From: Mesonia profundi
GTDB lineage: Bacteria; Bacteroidota; Bacteroidia; Flavobacteriales; Flavobacteriaceae
Direction of reading: 5' to 3'
Assembly: GCF_031085155.1 (NCBI RefSeq)
Contig: NZ_JAVHUL010000011.1
Span: 1 to 64,000 of the forward strand
Length of the DNA stretch: 64,000 nt
Shown: in pieces, positions 26,412 through 34,643 of the stretch
How the letters are laid out: each line of letters begins with the position of its first letter
Position numbering within the stretch: the first letter of the stretch is position 1
Notes under the pieces: generated by a model
Database searches by the model: none
Told to the model about the DNA's origin: nothing
The model's input: only the letters and a program-made list of their open reading frames with translations
Made by a program: the position numbers and the translations under genes

Positions 26412-26439
26412 AGTTACTTTTGAGGGGATAAAGGTAATG

Positions 26440-26602
26440 ATACCAAATTAAACAAATAGTGTCGCTATTAAATCGTTTCTTTTATGCTTACTTTTTATTA
26501 AAATGATTACCATAACAAAGGCTATGCTAATCATTTTTAATTTCAATTAAACATAAAATAATTCAATTTTTTAATACGACATTACGTATTTAAATTGGTA
26601 TA
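26440..26602. repeat. Dispersed ~162-bp element, copy A (degraded)
   Basis: Begins ATACCAAATTAAAC and ends AATTGGTAT, imperfect inverted termini. It shares landmarks at identical offsets with the element at 40426-40587: GTCGC at offset 21, and AAGGCTATG at offset 78 versus 79, plus a similar 3' third (ACGACATTACG against ACGCCATTCC). This copy is more AT-rich, as if older. It lies upstream of the ABC transporter operon and downstream of dnaJ and encodes nothing. Confidence 0.75.
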
Positions 26603-26626
26603 AACGACCTGTTTTAAAACACAAAA

Positions 26627-26710
26627 CCCACCCTTAAATCTTTTGGAAATAAGGATGGGAAAAAATTGCTATGAAAAAGAAAAATATCACTATAATTAAA
26701 TAGTGATATT
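26627..26710 (-). terminator. Tandem hairpins downstream of dnaJ
   Basis: On the minus strand the first hairpin pairs AATATCACTA (26710-26701) with TAGTGATATT (26692-26683), followed by TTTCTTTTTC. The second pairs CCCATCCTT (26659-26651) with AAGGGTGGG (26635-26627), one mismatch, followed by TTTTGTGTTTT. Both have T-runs on the minus strand, in the right order to end grpE-dnaJ transcription. Confidence 0.72.
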
Positions 26711-26743
26711 CAAATATATATAAAATTTTGTTAATAGACAGGA

Positions 26744-27877
26744 TTAAGAAAACATATCTTTAACTTTTTCGAAAAAGGATTTATCGCTTTTTTCAGGATT
26801 TGGTTCGAAATTAGTATCTCCGCTCATCTTTTCAAAAAACTCTTTTTGCTCTTTAGAAAGTGTTTTGGGAGTCCATACATTTACATGAACTAATAAATCT
26901 CCTTTCCCATAACCATTGATACTTGGAATTCCTTTTCCGCGTAAGCGTAAAATTTTCCCGCTCTGTACCCCTGGTTCTATTTTGATACGTACTTTGCCAT
27001 TTACCGTTTGTATGTCTTTAGATTCTCCTAAAGCAGCTTCAGAAAAACTCACATATAAATCGTAATGCAAGTTATCGCCTTCGCGTTGTAATTGCTCATG
27101 TTCTTTTTCTTCTATAGCGACCAATAAGTCTCCAGCAATACCATTTCCTGGGGCATCATTCCCTTTACCAGCTACTTTTAACTGCATTCCTTCTACCACT
27201 CCAGGTGGAATTTTGATAGAAACAGTTTCTTCGTGCACTTTAAATCCTTGGGCATCAGCATCGGCAGATTTCTTGTCGATCATTTGTCCAGAACCACCAC
27301 ATACATTACATGGAGAAGCGGTTTGCATTCTTCCTAAAATCGTATTGGTTACACGAGTCACTTGTCCAGAACCACCACAGGTAGAACAGGTTTTATACGT
27401 AGTTCCTTCCGCTTGAGTTTTTCTTTTAACCTTTATCTTTTTCTCTACGCCATTGGCGATTTCTTCTAGAGTAAGTTTCACGCGAATACGCAAGTTGCTT
27501 CCTTTGGCTCGACGCTGACCGCCACCAAAACCTCCAAAACCACCAGAGAAACCTCCGCCGCCGCCAAAGCCGGAGCCAAAAATGTCTCCAAACTGACTAA
27601 AGATATCGTCCATATTCATGCCCCCGGCACCGCCGCCAAAGCCTCCAGAACCATCAAAAGCCGCGTGCCCCATTTGGTCGTAGCGTGCTCTTTTGTCAGG
27701 GTTGCTCAATACATCATAAGCCTCTGCTGCTTTTTTGAACTTCTCTTCCGCTTCCGTGTCATCTGGATTTTTATCTGGATGATATTTCACGGCCTTTTTC
27801 CGGTAAGCTTTCTTTATTTCGGTTACAGAAGCGCTCTTGCTTATTTTTAATATGTCGTAATAATCTTCTTTCATCAA
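26744..27877 (-). CDS. dnaJ: Chaperone DnaJ (Hsp40) with a reduced zinc region
   Basis: The 377-residue co-chaperone stimulates DnaK. It has a J domain with HPD at 33-35, a glycine/phenylalanine region (~76-120), a zinc region and the C-terminal substrate-binding domains ([20 protein letters not shown] onward). The zinc region holds only two CxxCxGxG repeats, C164/C167 and C190/C193, instead of four, so only one zinc centre can form. The rest is full-length, so this looks like a lineage feature rather than damage. Co-transcribed with grpE 21 bp upstream. ATG 27877 or 27874 can start it. Confidence 0.95.
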   Translation of the reverse strand: MMKEDYYDILKISKSASVTEIKKAYRKKAVKYHPDKNPDDTEAEEKFKKAAEAYDVLSNPDKRARYDQMGHAAFDGSGGFGGGAGGMNMDDIFSQFGDIFGSGFGGGGGFSGGFGGFGGGQRRAKGSNLRIRVKLTLEEIANGVEKKIKVKRKTQAEGTTYKTCSTCGGSGQVTRVTNTILGRMQTASPCNVCGGSGQMIDKKSADADAQGFKVHEETVSIKIPPGVVEGMQLKVAGKGNDAPGNGIAGDLLVAIEEKEHEQLQREGDNLHYDLYVSFSEAALGESKDIQTVNGKVRIKIEPGVQSGKILRLRGKGIPSINGYGKGDLLVHVNVWTPKTLSKEQKEFFEKMSGDTNFEPNPEKSDKSFFEKVKDMFS

Positions 27878-27898
27878 ATTAATTTTTTATGAGAATGC

Positions 27899-28477
27899 TT
27901 ATTTTCCGGTAACTACTTTTGGATACCTAATAATTTTATCTCCTAAGGTGTATCCTTTTTCTACTACATCAACAATCTTACCTTTTAATTTCTTGTCTGG
28001 AGCCGGAATCTGCGTAATGGCTTCGTGCAGGTCGGCATCAAATTTATCTCCTGACTTTACAGTCATTTCTGCAAGACCTTTACTCTTTAGCGTTTCCCTA
28101 AGTTTATTGCTGATTAGTTCCACTCCTGTTAGCAGGCTTTTATCTTCTGTCTTTCTAATTTCGTTTAAGGCTCTATCAAAATCGTCTAAAACAGGAAGCA
28201 TAGACTGCATCACCTCTTGACTTGCCGTCTTAAAAAGCTCTAGGCGTTCTTTGCTAGTTCTACGTTTATAATTTTCAAACTCAGCAAACAGACGTAAAAA
28301 TTTATCTTTTTCTTTTTCTACTTCTTGTTTTAATTGTTCTGCCTCAGAAAGCTCTTCTTGTTCTGCTTCCGCGGAAGCGTCATTATTATCTGCATCTTCT
28401 ATAGCTTGGTCTAGCGTTTCTTCTACTTGATCTTTCAAAGACTCGTCTTGGGCTTGTGAATTTTTATCTTGGCTCAT
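27899..28477 (-). CDS. grpE: Nucleotide exchange factor GrpE
   Basis: The 192-residue GrpE has an acidic disordered N-terminus (~1-55), a long coiled coil containing LRLFAEFENYKRRTSKERLE (~62-81) and the C-terminal beta domain with the family end pattern VVEKGYTLGDKIIRYPKVVT. It releases ADP from DnaK. It precedes dnaJ in one operon. The DNA coding ASAEAE contains a perfect 14-bp palindrome (28365-28378). Confidence 0.95.
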   Translation of the reverse strand: MSQDKNSQAQDESLKDQVEETLDQAIEDADNNDASAEAEQEELSEAEQLKQEVEKEKDKFLRLFAEFENYKRRTSKERLELFKTASQEVMQSMLPVLDDFDRALNEIRKTEDKSLLTGVELISNKLRETLKSKGLAEMTVKSGDKFDADLHEAITQIPAPDKKLKGKIVDVVEKGYTLGDKIIRYPKVVTGK

Positions 28478-28505
28478 CGCTTTTCTTATTTTTAAATCTT
28501 AATGG

Positions 28506-28538
28506 CAAATCTACTGCCATTGTTGTAAAAATGTCAAA
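28506..28538 (-). promoter_or_regulatory. Promoter of the grpE-dnaJ operon
   Basis: On the minus strand a TTTG at 28538-28535 and a -7 box TAGATTTG at 28513-28506 are separated by 21 nt, matching the Bacteroidota consensus. The start would be ~20-30 nt upstream of the grpE ATG (28477). No CIRCE-type heat-shock operator was seen. Confidence 0.5.
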
Positions 28539-28572
28539 ATGTCACTCCTTATTTTTTAATAAATTTTTATGA

Positions 28573-28601
28573 TTTGATTCGGTACTCTTCCACTAAATTT
28601 G
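28573..28601 (+). promoter_or_regulatory. Promoter of the YceI-like lipoprotein gene
   Basis: TTTG at 28573-28576, a 17-nt spacer and TAAATTTG at 28594-28601 form a near-perfect Bacteroidota promoter about 30 bp before the ATG. Confidence 0.7.
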
Positions 28602-28631
28602 TCGCAAATTAAATAAATCAAAATCTTACAC

Positions 28632-29309
28632 ATGAAAAAAGTATTTTTAAATGCGATGTTAGTCGCTTTTATAGGAATTACAAGTGTTTCTTGTAAAAAT
28701 GAGCCTAAGAACGAAACTAAAGCAAACGATGCAGAAGCAGCAGCAGTAGCTACAGAAGAGGCTCAGGTTTTTATGATTGACGCCAACAACTCAAAAATTG
28801 AATGGAAAGGTGCTAAACCTGCTGGAGAACACCACGGAACTGTCATGGTAAAAGATGGTAAGTTTTCTACTATGGGGGAAGAGTTAGAAAGTGGTAATAT
28901 CACTTTAGATATGACCAGCATTACGGTGAATGACTTAGAAGGAGATGATAAAGCTTCTTTGGAAGCACACTTAAAAGGAACCGCCGAAGGAAAAGAGGAT
29001 CATTTCTTTAATGTTGCAGAACACCCAGAAGCTAAATTTGAAATTACTAAAGTAGTGGAAAAAGAAGGTAAAATTTGGTTATCTGGAAATCTAACTATGA
29101 AAGGAACTTCTAAAAATGTAGATATTCCTGTAAGCTACTCTATGGAAGACGATGGAAACAAATTGGTTTTAAAAAGTGAACCTTTTACTATTGATAGAAC
29201 GCAATGGAAAGTGAACTACGGATCTAAATCTGTATTTGACGATTTAAAAGATAAGTACGTAAACGACGAAATTGAAATTACCTTTATGGTAGAAGCTAAA
29301 AAATCTTAA
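28632..29309 (+). CDS. YceI-family lipoprotein
   Basis: The 225-residue protein has a lipoprotein signal (MKKVFLNAMLVAFIGITSVS then Cys21), an alanine/glutamate-rich linker (~25-42) and a YceI lipocalin-like domain: FMIDANNSKIEWKGAKPAGE (~47-66), the GTVMVKDGKFS strand and LSGNLTMKGTSKNVDIPVSY. YceI proteins bind polyisoprenoid or amphiphilic ligands in the periplasm; the ligand here is unknown. Own promoter and terminator, so probably a strongly expressed single gene. Confidence 0.92.
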   Translation: MKKVFLNAMLVAFIGITSVSCKNEPKNETKANDAEAAAVATEEAQVFMIDANNSKIEWKGAKPAGEHHGTVMVKDGKFSTMGEELESGNITLDMTSITVNDLEGDDKASLEAHLKGTAEGKEDHFFNVAEHPEAKFEITKVVEKEGKIWLSGNLTMKGTSKNVDIPVSYSMEDDGNKLVLKSEPFTIDRTQWKVNYGSKSVFDDLKDKYVNDEIEITFMVEAKKS

Positions 29310-29336
29310 TCGATTTTTTAATAATTTAAGTGTATC

Positions 29337-29370
29337 AAAAAGTCACAACCTAAACCTTGTGGCTTTTTTT
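29337..29370. terminator. Terminator after the YceI gene
   Basis: GTCACAA (29342-29348) pairs with TTGTGGC (29357-29363) with A-run and T-run on either side, so it can also serve the convergent gene ending at 29369. Confidence 0.88.
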
Positions 29371-30274
29371 ATTTTAATAAACTCTTTAAGGCAGGAAGAA
29401 TATGGGTATAATGGTATTTAAAACCATGGGCATCTATTTTTTTATTGCTTACCAATTGGCTAGACAAAACGATAGTTGCCATTTCTCCTAAAATTAACTT
29501 AAGCATAAAAGCAGGAACATTAGGCATCCACAAGCTTTTATCTAAGACTTTCGCAATACTATGGGTAAGCTTTTTATTGGTCACAGGATTAGGAGCTACT
29601 GCGTTGTAAACGCCATCTAAATTCTTTTGTATAGCAAATAAAAAGATTCTAGTTAAGTCTTTAATATGAATCCAAGACTGCCATTGTTTTCCGCTTCCTA
29701 AGGGAGAACCAAAACCTTTTTCTATAGGCTCTTTCATTTTTTCTAAGGCACCACCACCTTCCGCTAAAACCACTCCAATTCTAATTTTGGCCACTTCTAT
29801 GCCCAACTTTTCAAATTGATCTACAGCACGTTCCCATTTAATAACTACATCTCCTAAAAAATTATCGGCTATTTTTGGGCTATCTTCTTGGTAAAGGTTG
29901 GTGAGACTGTCTGGGTAAATCCCTATGGCACTTGCCGAAACGATTTGTGTGACTTTGTTTTCTTTTGTCGCCAATAAGTTATAGAGTACGCTAGCGGTGT
30001 CTACCCTACTATCAACAATGGCTTTCTTTTGTTGATCTGTCCAGCGTTTAGAAACACTGGCTCCCACAAGGTTGATGATTTTATCTACTCCTTCAATGCA
30101 GTTTTCATCAATCTCATTTTCTTTTGGATTCCAATAAAATCCTTTATAGTTTTCTGAATGTTCTATCTTTTCCTTACTAGTGGTAAGGTAATAAACTTGT
30201 ATCTTTTTCTCTAAACAAAGCTTGATAATGGAGGATCCTATTAGCCCTGTTGCACCGGTAATTAATACCCTCAT
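29369..30274 (-). CDS. TIGR01777-type SDR epimerase-like oxidoreductase
   Basis: The 301-residue extended SDR protein has the N-terminal Rossmann motif VLITGATGLIGSSIIKL (~3-19), GVDKIINLVGASVSKRWTDQ (~64-83) characteristic of the TIGR01777/YfcH group, and the C-terminal GVYNAVAPNPVTNKKL region. It probably binds NAD(P) but the substrate is unknown; the usual YxxxK catalytic pair is not clear (SASAIGIYPD is at its place). Cytosolic, single gene. Confidence 0.88.
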   Translation of the reverse strand: MRVLITGATGLIGSSIIKLCLEKKIQVYYLTTSKEKIEHSENYKGFYWNPKENEIDENCIEGVDKIINLVGASVSKRWTDQQKKAIVDSRVDTASVLYNLLATKENKVTQIVSASAIGIYPDSLTNLYQEDSPKIADNFLGDVVIKWERAVDQFEKLGIEVAKIRIGVVLAEGGGALEKMKEPIEKGFGSPLGSGKQWQSWIHIKDLTRIFLFAIQKNLDGVYNAVAPNPVTNKKLTHSIAKVLDKSLWMPNVPAFMLKLILGEMATIVLSSQLVSNKKIDAHGFKYHYTHILPALKSLLK

Positions 30275-30366
30275 GTTTTTTACTTAAATGTAGCCATTTA
30301 CAAGCGTGACAGCCTTATGTTTAATACGGCTTTAACAGCAAAAAATTAAAATTTGTGATTTAATTA

Positions 30367-31041
30367 TCAATTCCTCTTCGTTGCCCTAAGCATTTCTCTT
30401 TTTCCTGGAGGGCCTTCGAGTCTTTCTACTGCAAATCCCACTTCCTGCAAAGCGCGTCTTACACTTCCTTTAGCCGAATAGGTCACTAAAACTCCGTTAT
30501 CTTTTACCGCCTCATACATTCTTTGAAACATAGACACTTCCCATAATTCGGGTTGTACTCTTGCTCCAAAAGCATCAAAATAAATAAGGTCGAATTCTTT
30601 TTTATTTTCAATCTCATCAAACATTTTTTCTTGCTTGATCAACTTAAATTTATCGTGAACTACAAAATTCTCTTCCCAGTTTCCTTTATGAATCTTTTGA
30701 AAATACGCTACCGCGGAAGCGTCATCTAAAGCGGTGGCATAATTAAGTTGCGACAGTTCTTGTTGAGAAACAGGATATCCCTCTACTCCGCAATAGTTTA
30801 CTTCCCGATTTTGATTTTTTGCTTCTAGGCTCGTGATGAGTGCATTTAATCCCGTACCAAAGCCTATTTCTAGAATTTTTATAGGAGAAAGCGCTTTGGG
30901 TAAGTGATTAAAACCGGTTTTAATAAACACATGGTAAGCTTCTTGAATAGCGCCGTGCTTAGAATGATATTGCTCATTCCATTCGGGTATATGGATGGTT
31001 GTAGAACCATCTGCGGTAGTCATTATCTCTCTTTTCAACAC
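30367..31041 (-). CDS. mnmD: tRNA 5-methylaminomethyl-2-thiouridine methyltransferase MnmD
   Basis: The 224-residue protein is the stand-alone equivalent of the methyltransferase half of MnmC: ILEIGFGTGLNALI (SAM-binding, ~58-71), the EFDLIYFDAFGARVQPELWE motif (~139-158) and SAKGSVRRALQEVGFAVERL then EGPPGKREMLRA. It would finish wobble uridine modification mnm5s2U34 in tRNAs. The oxidoreductase half of MnmC is absent. It follows the CxxCH lipoprotein gene with no gap. Confidence 0.9.
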   Translation of the reverse strand: MLKREIMTTADGSTTIHIPEWNEQYHSKHGAIQEAYHVFIKTGFNHLPKALSPIKILEIGFGTGLNALITSLEAKNQNREVNYCGVEGYPVSQQELSQLNYATALDDASAVAYFQKIHKGNWEENFVVHDKFKLIKQEKMFDEIENKKEFDLIYFDAFGARVQPELWEVSMFQRMYEAVKDNGVLVTYSAKGSVRRALQEVGFAVERLEGPPGKREMLRATKRN

Positions 31042-31476
31042 TTAGCGGATAAGTAATTTCTTAATTCTGGGAATAGGACCTGTACATTTTTTTTGATGGC
31101 AACTAATACACATATTAATGGCCTTATTGAAGGTTTCTTTCTGCTGGAGGCTATCGCCCACCAACTGCTCTTCATATTCTACATACAGTTTTGCCATACT
31201 TTCATATTCGGCATCGCGGTCTGTAGAGTCTGTCATTCTTGCGTAAAACAACTTAGACAAATCGTAGTGTAATGTATCTACTTTTTTGCCTGCCATGATT
31301 TCACCTTTTATACGCTGATGATCTACATACATATTTTCCATAAAAGCAGCCATTTCAGACATTTGATATAGCTGAAAAGGTTCGTCTCTTTGGGTTACAT
31401 CTTCTTTCTTGACTTCTGGTTTGTCCTTACAAGCGATCAATCCACTTAAGAAAACAAGATAAAGTAATTTTCTCAT
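31042..31476 (-). CDS. Small lipoprotein with a c-type haem motif
   Basis: The 144-residue protein has a lipoprotein signal (MRKLLYLVFLSGLIAC, Cys16) and near its C-terminus MCISCHQKKCTG, a CxxCH haem-attachment site followed by another Cys. The rest is helical and charged, resembling small cytochrome c'-like proteins. A possible axial ligand Met precedes the motif. It sits 2 bp after the DUF4920 lipoprotein gene and immediately before mnmD, forming a minus-strand operon. Function and redox partners unknown. Confidence 0.75.
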   Translation of the reverse strand: MRKLLYLVFLSGLIACKDKPEVKKEDVTQRDEPFQLYQMSEMAAFMENMYVDHQRIKGEIMAGKKVDTLHYDLSKLFYARMTDSTDRDAEYESMAKLYVEYEEQLVGDSLQQKETFNKAINMCISCHQKKCTGPIPRIKKLLIR

Positions 31477-31478
31477 GC

Positions 31479-32021
31479 TTAGTCTTGAGCAGGCTCTTCC
31501 ATTAACACGCCTGTCGCCATAAACGCATATTCTGTCTTAGGCTCTGTAATCGCGGCTATTTCTTCTTCCGTTTTACCTGCATCTTTGGCATAATGTCTTA
31601 ACTCATCGATAGAAGTTTTGGTAACAAAGGCTTTTCCTTCTAAAATGGTTTCTCTTTCTTCCGCATTTAAAGGCACAAAAAAGCTATAGTCTTTAAAGCG
31701 TACAAAAGAAGTTAAAGAATCATCTAATTTCACAGACATCCAACATCCTTTCTTCTTACAAACCTTCTCTACTTGGGTCTTAAACTTTACGTCAAGCGTA
31801 TCGCCGGTTTTCATAGAAGTAAATTTCTCTTTCATTGCTGAAGCAGAAATCACTCCTTCTTTATCTATCTTCTCTCCAAAACTAGCATAAGAAATAGCTG
31901 CATTTGCGATAAGTTCTTCTTGCTTCACCTCTTCCACTTCATTTGAAGCATCTTCTTTTTTAGTGTTGTCTTGACAAGCAATAAAAGCCAAGGCGCTGAA
32001 CATAAAAACTATTTTTTTCAT
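31479..32021 (-). CDS. DUF4920 family lipoprotein
   Basis: The 180-residue protein has a lipoprotein signal (MKKIVFMFSALAFIAC, Cys16) and a DUF4920 domain with the recognisable KVCKKKGCWMSVKLDDSLTS (~87-106) and VRFKDYSFFVPLNAE. The cysteine pair VCKKKGCW might bind metal or form a disulfide. First gene of the operon with the CxxCH lipoprotein and mnmD. Confidence 0.85.
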   Translation of the reverse strand: MKKIVFMFSALAFIACQDNTKKEDASNEVEEVKQEELIANAAISYASFGEKIDKEGVISASAMKEKFTSMKTGDTLDVKFKTQVEKVCKKKGCWMSVKLDDSLTSFVRFKDYSFFVPLNAEERETILEGKAFVTKTSIDELRHYAKDAGKTEEEIAAITEPKTEYAFMATGVLMEEPAQD

Positions 32022-32077
32022 AATTTAAAACCTTATCAATGATTTGTTTATATTTGCAAAATTAAGAAATACATTAG

Positions 32078-32108
32078 TTTTTCTTATATCTTTATTTTAA
32101 TACTTTTG
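32078..32108 (+). promoter_or_regulatory. Promoter of ilvE
   Basis: TACTTTTG at 32101-32108 fits TAnnTTTG, with a T-rich -33 (TTTT, 32078-32081) 19 nt upstream, giving a start about 15 nt before the ATG at 32129. Confidence 0.5.
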
Positions 32109-32128
32109 TAAAAATTAAACTTTATTCC

Positions 32129-33202
32129 ATGAATACTCCAAAAAAAAGCCTAGATATTACTACGGCCAAATCATCCCGTTTAGACCAAGTAGATTTTGAT
32201 AATTTAGTTTTTGGTAAGTATTATGCAGATCATATGATGATTTGTGATTACAAGGATGGGGCATGGCAAACGCCACAAATTATGCCTTATGGACCTATGG
32301 AAATAGAGCCTTCTTCTAAAGTTTTTCATTACGGGCAAGCAGTCTTTGAAGGAATGAAAGCTTTTAAAGATGACCAAGATAAAGTATGGCTTTTTAGACC
32401 CGAAGAAAATTTTGAACGTATCAATATCTCTTCAAAGCGTATGGCTATTCCTGAATTTCCTAAAGATTATTTTTTCAATTCTTTAGAAACTTTATTAGAT
32501 TTAGATCAAGAATGGGTAAAAAAAGGAGAGGGTAACTCGCTTTATATTCGTCCGTTTGCGATTGGAACCGAATACGGAGTTTCGGCTTCCCCTTCTAATG
32601 AATATAAATTTATCATTATTTGTTGCCCTGCAAAAGCTTATTATTCTACGCCAGTAAAAGTTTTAATTTCTGATCACTATAGTAGATCTGCCGACGGAGG
32701 TGTAGGTTTTGCAAAAGCTGCTGGAAACTACGGTGCTTCTTTCTACCCTACTAATTTGGCTAAAGAAAAAGGATACCAACAAGTAATTTGGACCGATGCG
32801 AGTACACACGAGTATCTAGAAGAAGCAGGAACAATGAATGTCTTCTTTAGAATTGGTGATAAATTGATTACCGCGCCTACCAGCGATCGTATTTTAGATG
32901 GGATTACACGTAAAAGTATTATCGATTTAGCTAAACACGAAGGTATAGACGTGGAGGTTAGAAAGATAAAAGTAAGTGAAATCGTAGAAGCCGCTAAAAA
33001 CGGCACGCTAAAAGAAATTTTTGGAACTGGAACCGCTGCGACTATCGCCCAGATTTCTGGTTTTGAACAAGACGGTACTTTTTATGACCTTCCAGAGGTA
33101 GAAAATGCTTACAACGTAAAACTAAAAAAGAAACTTCAGGATATTCAAGCCAATAAAGCAGAAGATCCTTTTAACTGGCGCTATGCCGTTAAGACCTCAT
33201 AA
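32129..33202 (+). CDS. ilvE: Branched-chain amino acid aminotransferase IlvE
   Basis: The 357-residue PLP enzyme is of the longer type II BCAT form: FHYGQAVFEGMKAFKDDQDK (~68-87), the LYIRPFAIGTEYGVSAS block, GFAKAAGNYGASFYPTNLAK with the PLP lysine expected in the KAAGNYGAS region, and EEAGTMNVFFRIGDKLIT. It interconverts Val, Leu and Ile with their keto acids. Own promoter and terminator. Confidence 0.95.
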   Translation: MNTPKKSLDITTAKSSRLDQVDFDNLVFGKYYADHMMICDYKDGAWQTPQIMPYGPMEIEPSSKVFHYGQAVFEGMKAFKDDQDKVWLFRPEENFERINISSKRMAIPEFPKDYFFNSLETLLDLDQEWVKKGEGNSLYIRPFAIGTEYGVSASPSNEYKFIIICCPAKAYYSTPVKVLISDHYSRSADGGVGFAKAAGNYGASFYPTNLAKEKGYQQVIWTDASTHEYLEEAGTMNVFFRIGDKLITAPTSDRILDGITRKSIIDLAKHEGIDVEVRKIKVSEIVEAAKNGTLKEIFGTGTAATIAQISGFEQDGTFYDLPEVENAYNVKLKKKLQDIQANKAEDPFNWRYAVKTS

Positions 33203-33206
33203 AATG

Positions 33207-33237
33207 AAAAGCGCTTGTAATTACGGCGCTTTTTTTA
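33207..33237. terminator. Bidirectional terminator after ilvE
   Basis: AAAAGCGC (33207-33214) pairs with GCGCTTTT around an 11-nt loop, followed by seven T. It touches the end of the convergent gene at 33235. Confidence 0.85.
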
Positions 33238-33621
33238 TTTCTTTAAAACGCGTTCCAGATTCGGTTTAAAATAGTTAGGGCCTTTTAGGACCTTTCCATC
33301 TTCCCTATAAATAGGTTTCCCATCTTCGCCTAATTTACTCCTATTGCTTCGTTGTATCTCGTCGAACACTTCTTCAATTTTATCTTGCATTCCGTGTTCT
33401 ATGATCGTTCCGCAAAGAATGTATAACATATCTCCAAGAGCATCTGCCACCTCTATAAGATCATTATTATTCGCCGCCTCCAGATATTCTTCATTCTCTT
33501 CTTTCATTAAATGATACCGCAATAAATTCTTAGCTTTTCCCAAGTGAACTTGAGGTTGTTCTTTAACACCTAAACCAAATGCTTCGTGAAACTGTTTTAC
33601 CTCATTAATTCTTTTCTTCAT
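33235..33621 (-). CDS. MazG-like nucleoside triphosphate pyrophosphohydrolase
   Basis: The product is an all-alpha NTP pyrophosphohydrolase: LMKEENEEYLEAA supplies the EExxE half and DLIEVADALGDMLYILCG the ExxD half of the Mg-binding MazG signature. The start is set at ATG 33621 (128 residues, MKKRINEVKQFHEAFGL). A longer 5' frame to 33648 would run through a -7-like box at 33646-33653. Such enzymes hydrolyse non-canonical NTPs; the substrate is not readable. The C-terminal part (GPNYFKPNLERVLKK) is typical of this small subfamily. Confidence 0.85.
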   Translation of the reverse strand: MKKRINEVKQFHEAFGLGVKEQPQVHLGKAKNLLRYHLMKEENEEYLEAANNNDLIEVADALGDMLYILCGTIIEHGMQDKIEEVFDEIQRSNRSKLGEDGKPIYREDGKVLKGPNYFKPNLERVLKK

Positions 33622-33635
33622 AACTTTTATAGTCT

Positions 33636-33653
33636 TAATTTTGCACAAAAATA
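33636..33653. promoter_or_regulatory. Overlapping divergent -7 boxes
   Basis: TAATTTTG at 33636-33643 on the plus strand and TATTTTTG at 33653-33646 on the minus strand both fit TAnnTTTG and point away from each other, toward the 61-residue gene and the MazG-like gene. The -33 matches are weak. Confidence 0.4.
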
Positions 33654-33659
33654 AACTTT

Positions 33660-33845
33660 ATGTTTTCCCAAGGACAACTTTTTTTTGCGGGCTTTTTTGT
33701 CGTAGCCTTTGTTATCATTATAACTATTAGCTATCGTAAAGATTTAAAATTACACAAAAAATATTATAAAGGTAGCCTATACGTTCTCTTGGGCTTTCTA
33801 ATTTTTATAGGTCTTCTGTTTGTAATTAAAAAGTTTTTACACTAG
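33660..33845 (+). CDS. Small two-helix membrane protein
   Basis: A 61-residue protein with two hydrophobic helices (FAGFFVVAFVIIITI, ~9-23, and GSLYVLLGFLIFIGLLFVI, ~38-56) and a basic loop (YRKDLKLHKKYYK) between them. Short conserved proteins of this type occur in flavobacteria without assigned role. It is followed 45 bp later by the cyclase-family gene. Function unknown. Confidence 0.7.
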   Translation: MFSQGQLFFAGFFVVAFVIIITISYRKDLKLHKKYYKGSLYVLLGFLIFIGLLFVIKKFLH

Positions 33846-33890
33846 GCGCATTTTTCTGAATTATGTATCTTCGTAAGCTTAACCAAGCTG

Positions 33891-34640
33891 ATGAAAGCAA
33901 CGATACAATTAGAACATAAAGACATTACCGTCAACTTAAAACAGCCTATAGATATTTCTTTAAGGCTTAGCGCCGAAGAAAATAATCCCACGGCTTGGTA
34001 TATGGATGCCCCAAAAATACAACCCGTAAAAGAGGGCGATTGGATTGCGAAAGTAAGTGAAGGCGCTTCGGTTAATTTTAATAACATTGCTTTTAATCCG
34101 CATGCCCATGGAACCCACACGGAATGCGTCGGACATATTTCCATAGAGTTTTATAGCATCAACGATTGTTTACAGCAGTTTTTTTTTTCGGCCAAAGTGG
34201 TTAGCTTAACGCCCGAAGCTCGTGGAGAAGATTTAGTATTCAGCAAAAAACAAATCGAAAAACATTTCCGTAAAGGAGAAGCAGAAGCCATTATCATAAG
34301 ATCTTTACCCAATTCAGAAAAAAAACGAAGCAAACACTACAGCCACACCAATTGGCCTTACCTTTTGGAAGAAACGGCACTTTATTTGAGAGCCTGTGGC
34401 GTGAAGCATTTGTTGATTGATTTACCTTCGGTAGATAAAGAAAAAGACGACGGGAAGCTATTGGCACACCACGCCTTTTGGGATTATCCCAAAAACACCC
34501 GACTTAAAGCTACGATTACCGAAATGATTTATGTGCCTCAAGAAGTGGAGGATGGAAATTATTTACTTAATTTACAAATCGCATCTTTTCATAATGACGC
34601 CAGTCCTAGCAAACCGGTGTTGTACAAAATTGAATCTTAA
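33891..34640 (+). CDS. Cyclase-family metal-dependent hydrolase (kynurenine formamidase-like)
   Basis: The 249-residue protein carries the family's metal site NPHAHGTHTECVGHIS (~66-81, HxGTHxDxxxH pattern with Glu for Asp) and RSLPNSEKKRSKHYSHTNWP with a later His. The family includes kynurenine formamidases and imidases. The acid residue change after GTHT may alter the metal site. It begins a compact plus-strand run to 38442 with gaps of 1-10 bp. Confidence 0.83.
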   Translation: MKATIQLEHKDITVNLKQPIDISLRLSAEENNPTAWYMDAPKIQPVKEGDWIAKVSEGASVNFNNIAFNPHAHGTHTECVGHISIEFYSINDCLQQFFFSAKVVSLTPEARGEDLVFSKKQIEKHFRKGEAEAIIIRSLPNSEKKRSKHYSHTNWPYLLEETALYLRACGVKHLLIDLPSVDKEKDDGKLLAHHAFWDYPKNTRLKATITEMIYVPQEVEDGNYLLNLQIASFHNDASPSKPVLYKIES

Positions 34641-34643
34641 ACT

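Larger units (their letters stand above)
26412..26743. other. 332-bp intergenic region between dnaJ and the ABC operon
   Basis: Holds the degraded repeat copy A (26440-26602) and two hairpins placed as terminators for dnaJ (26627-26659, 26683-26710). No coding frame or clear promoter for the ABC genes was identified. The ABC operon's promoter may lie inside the repeat. Confidence 0.6.
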
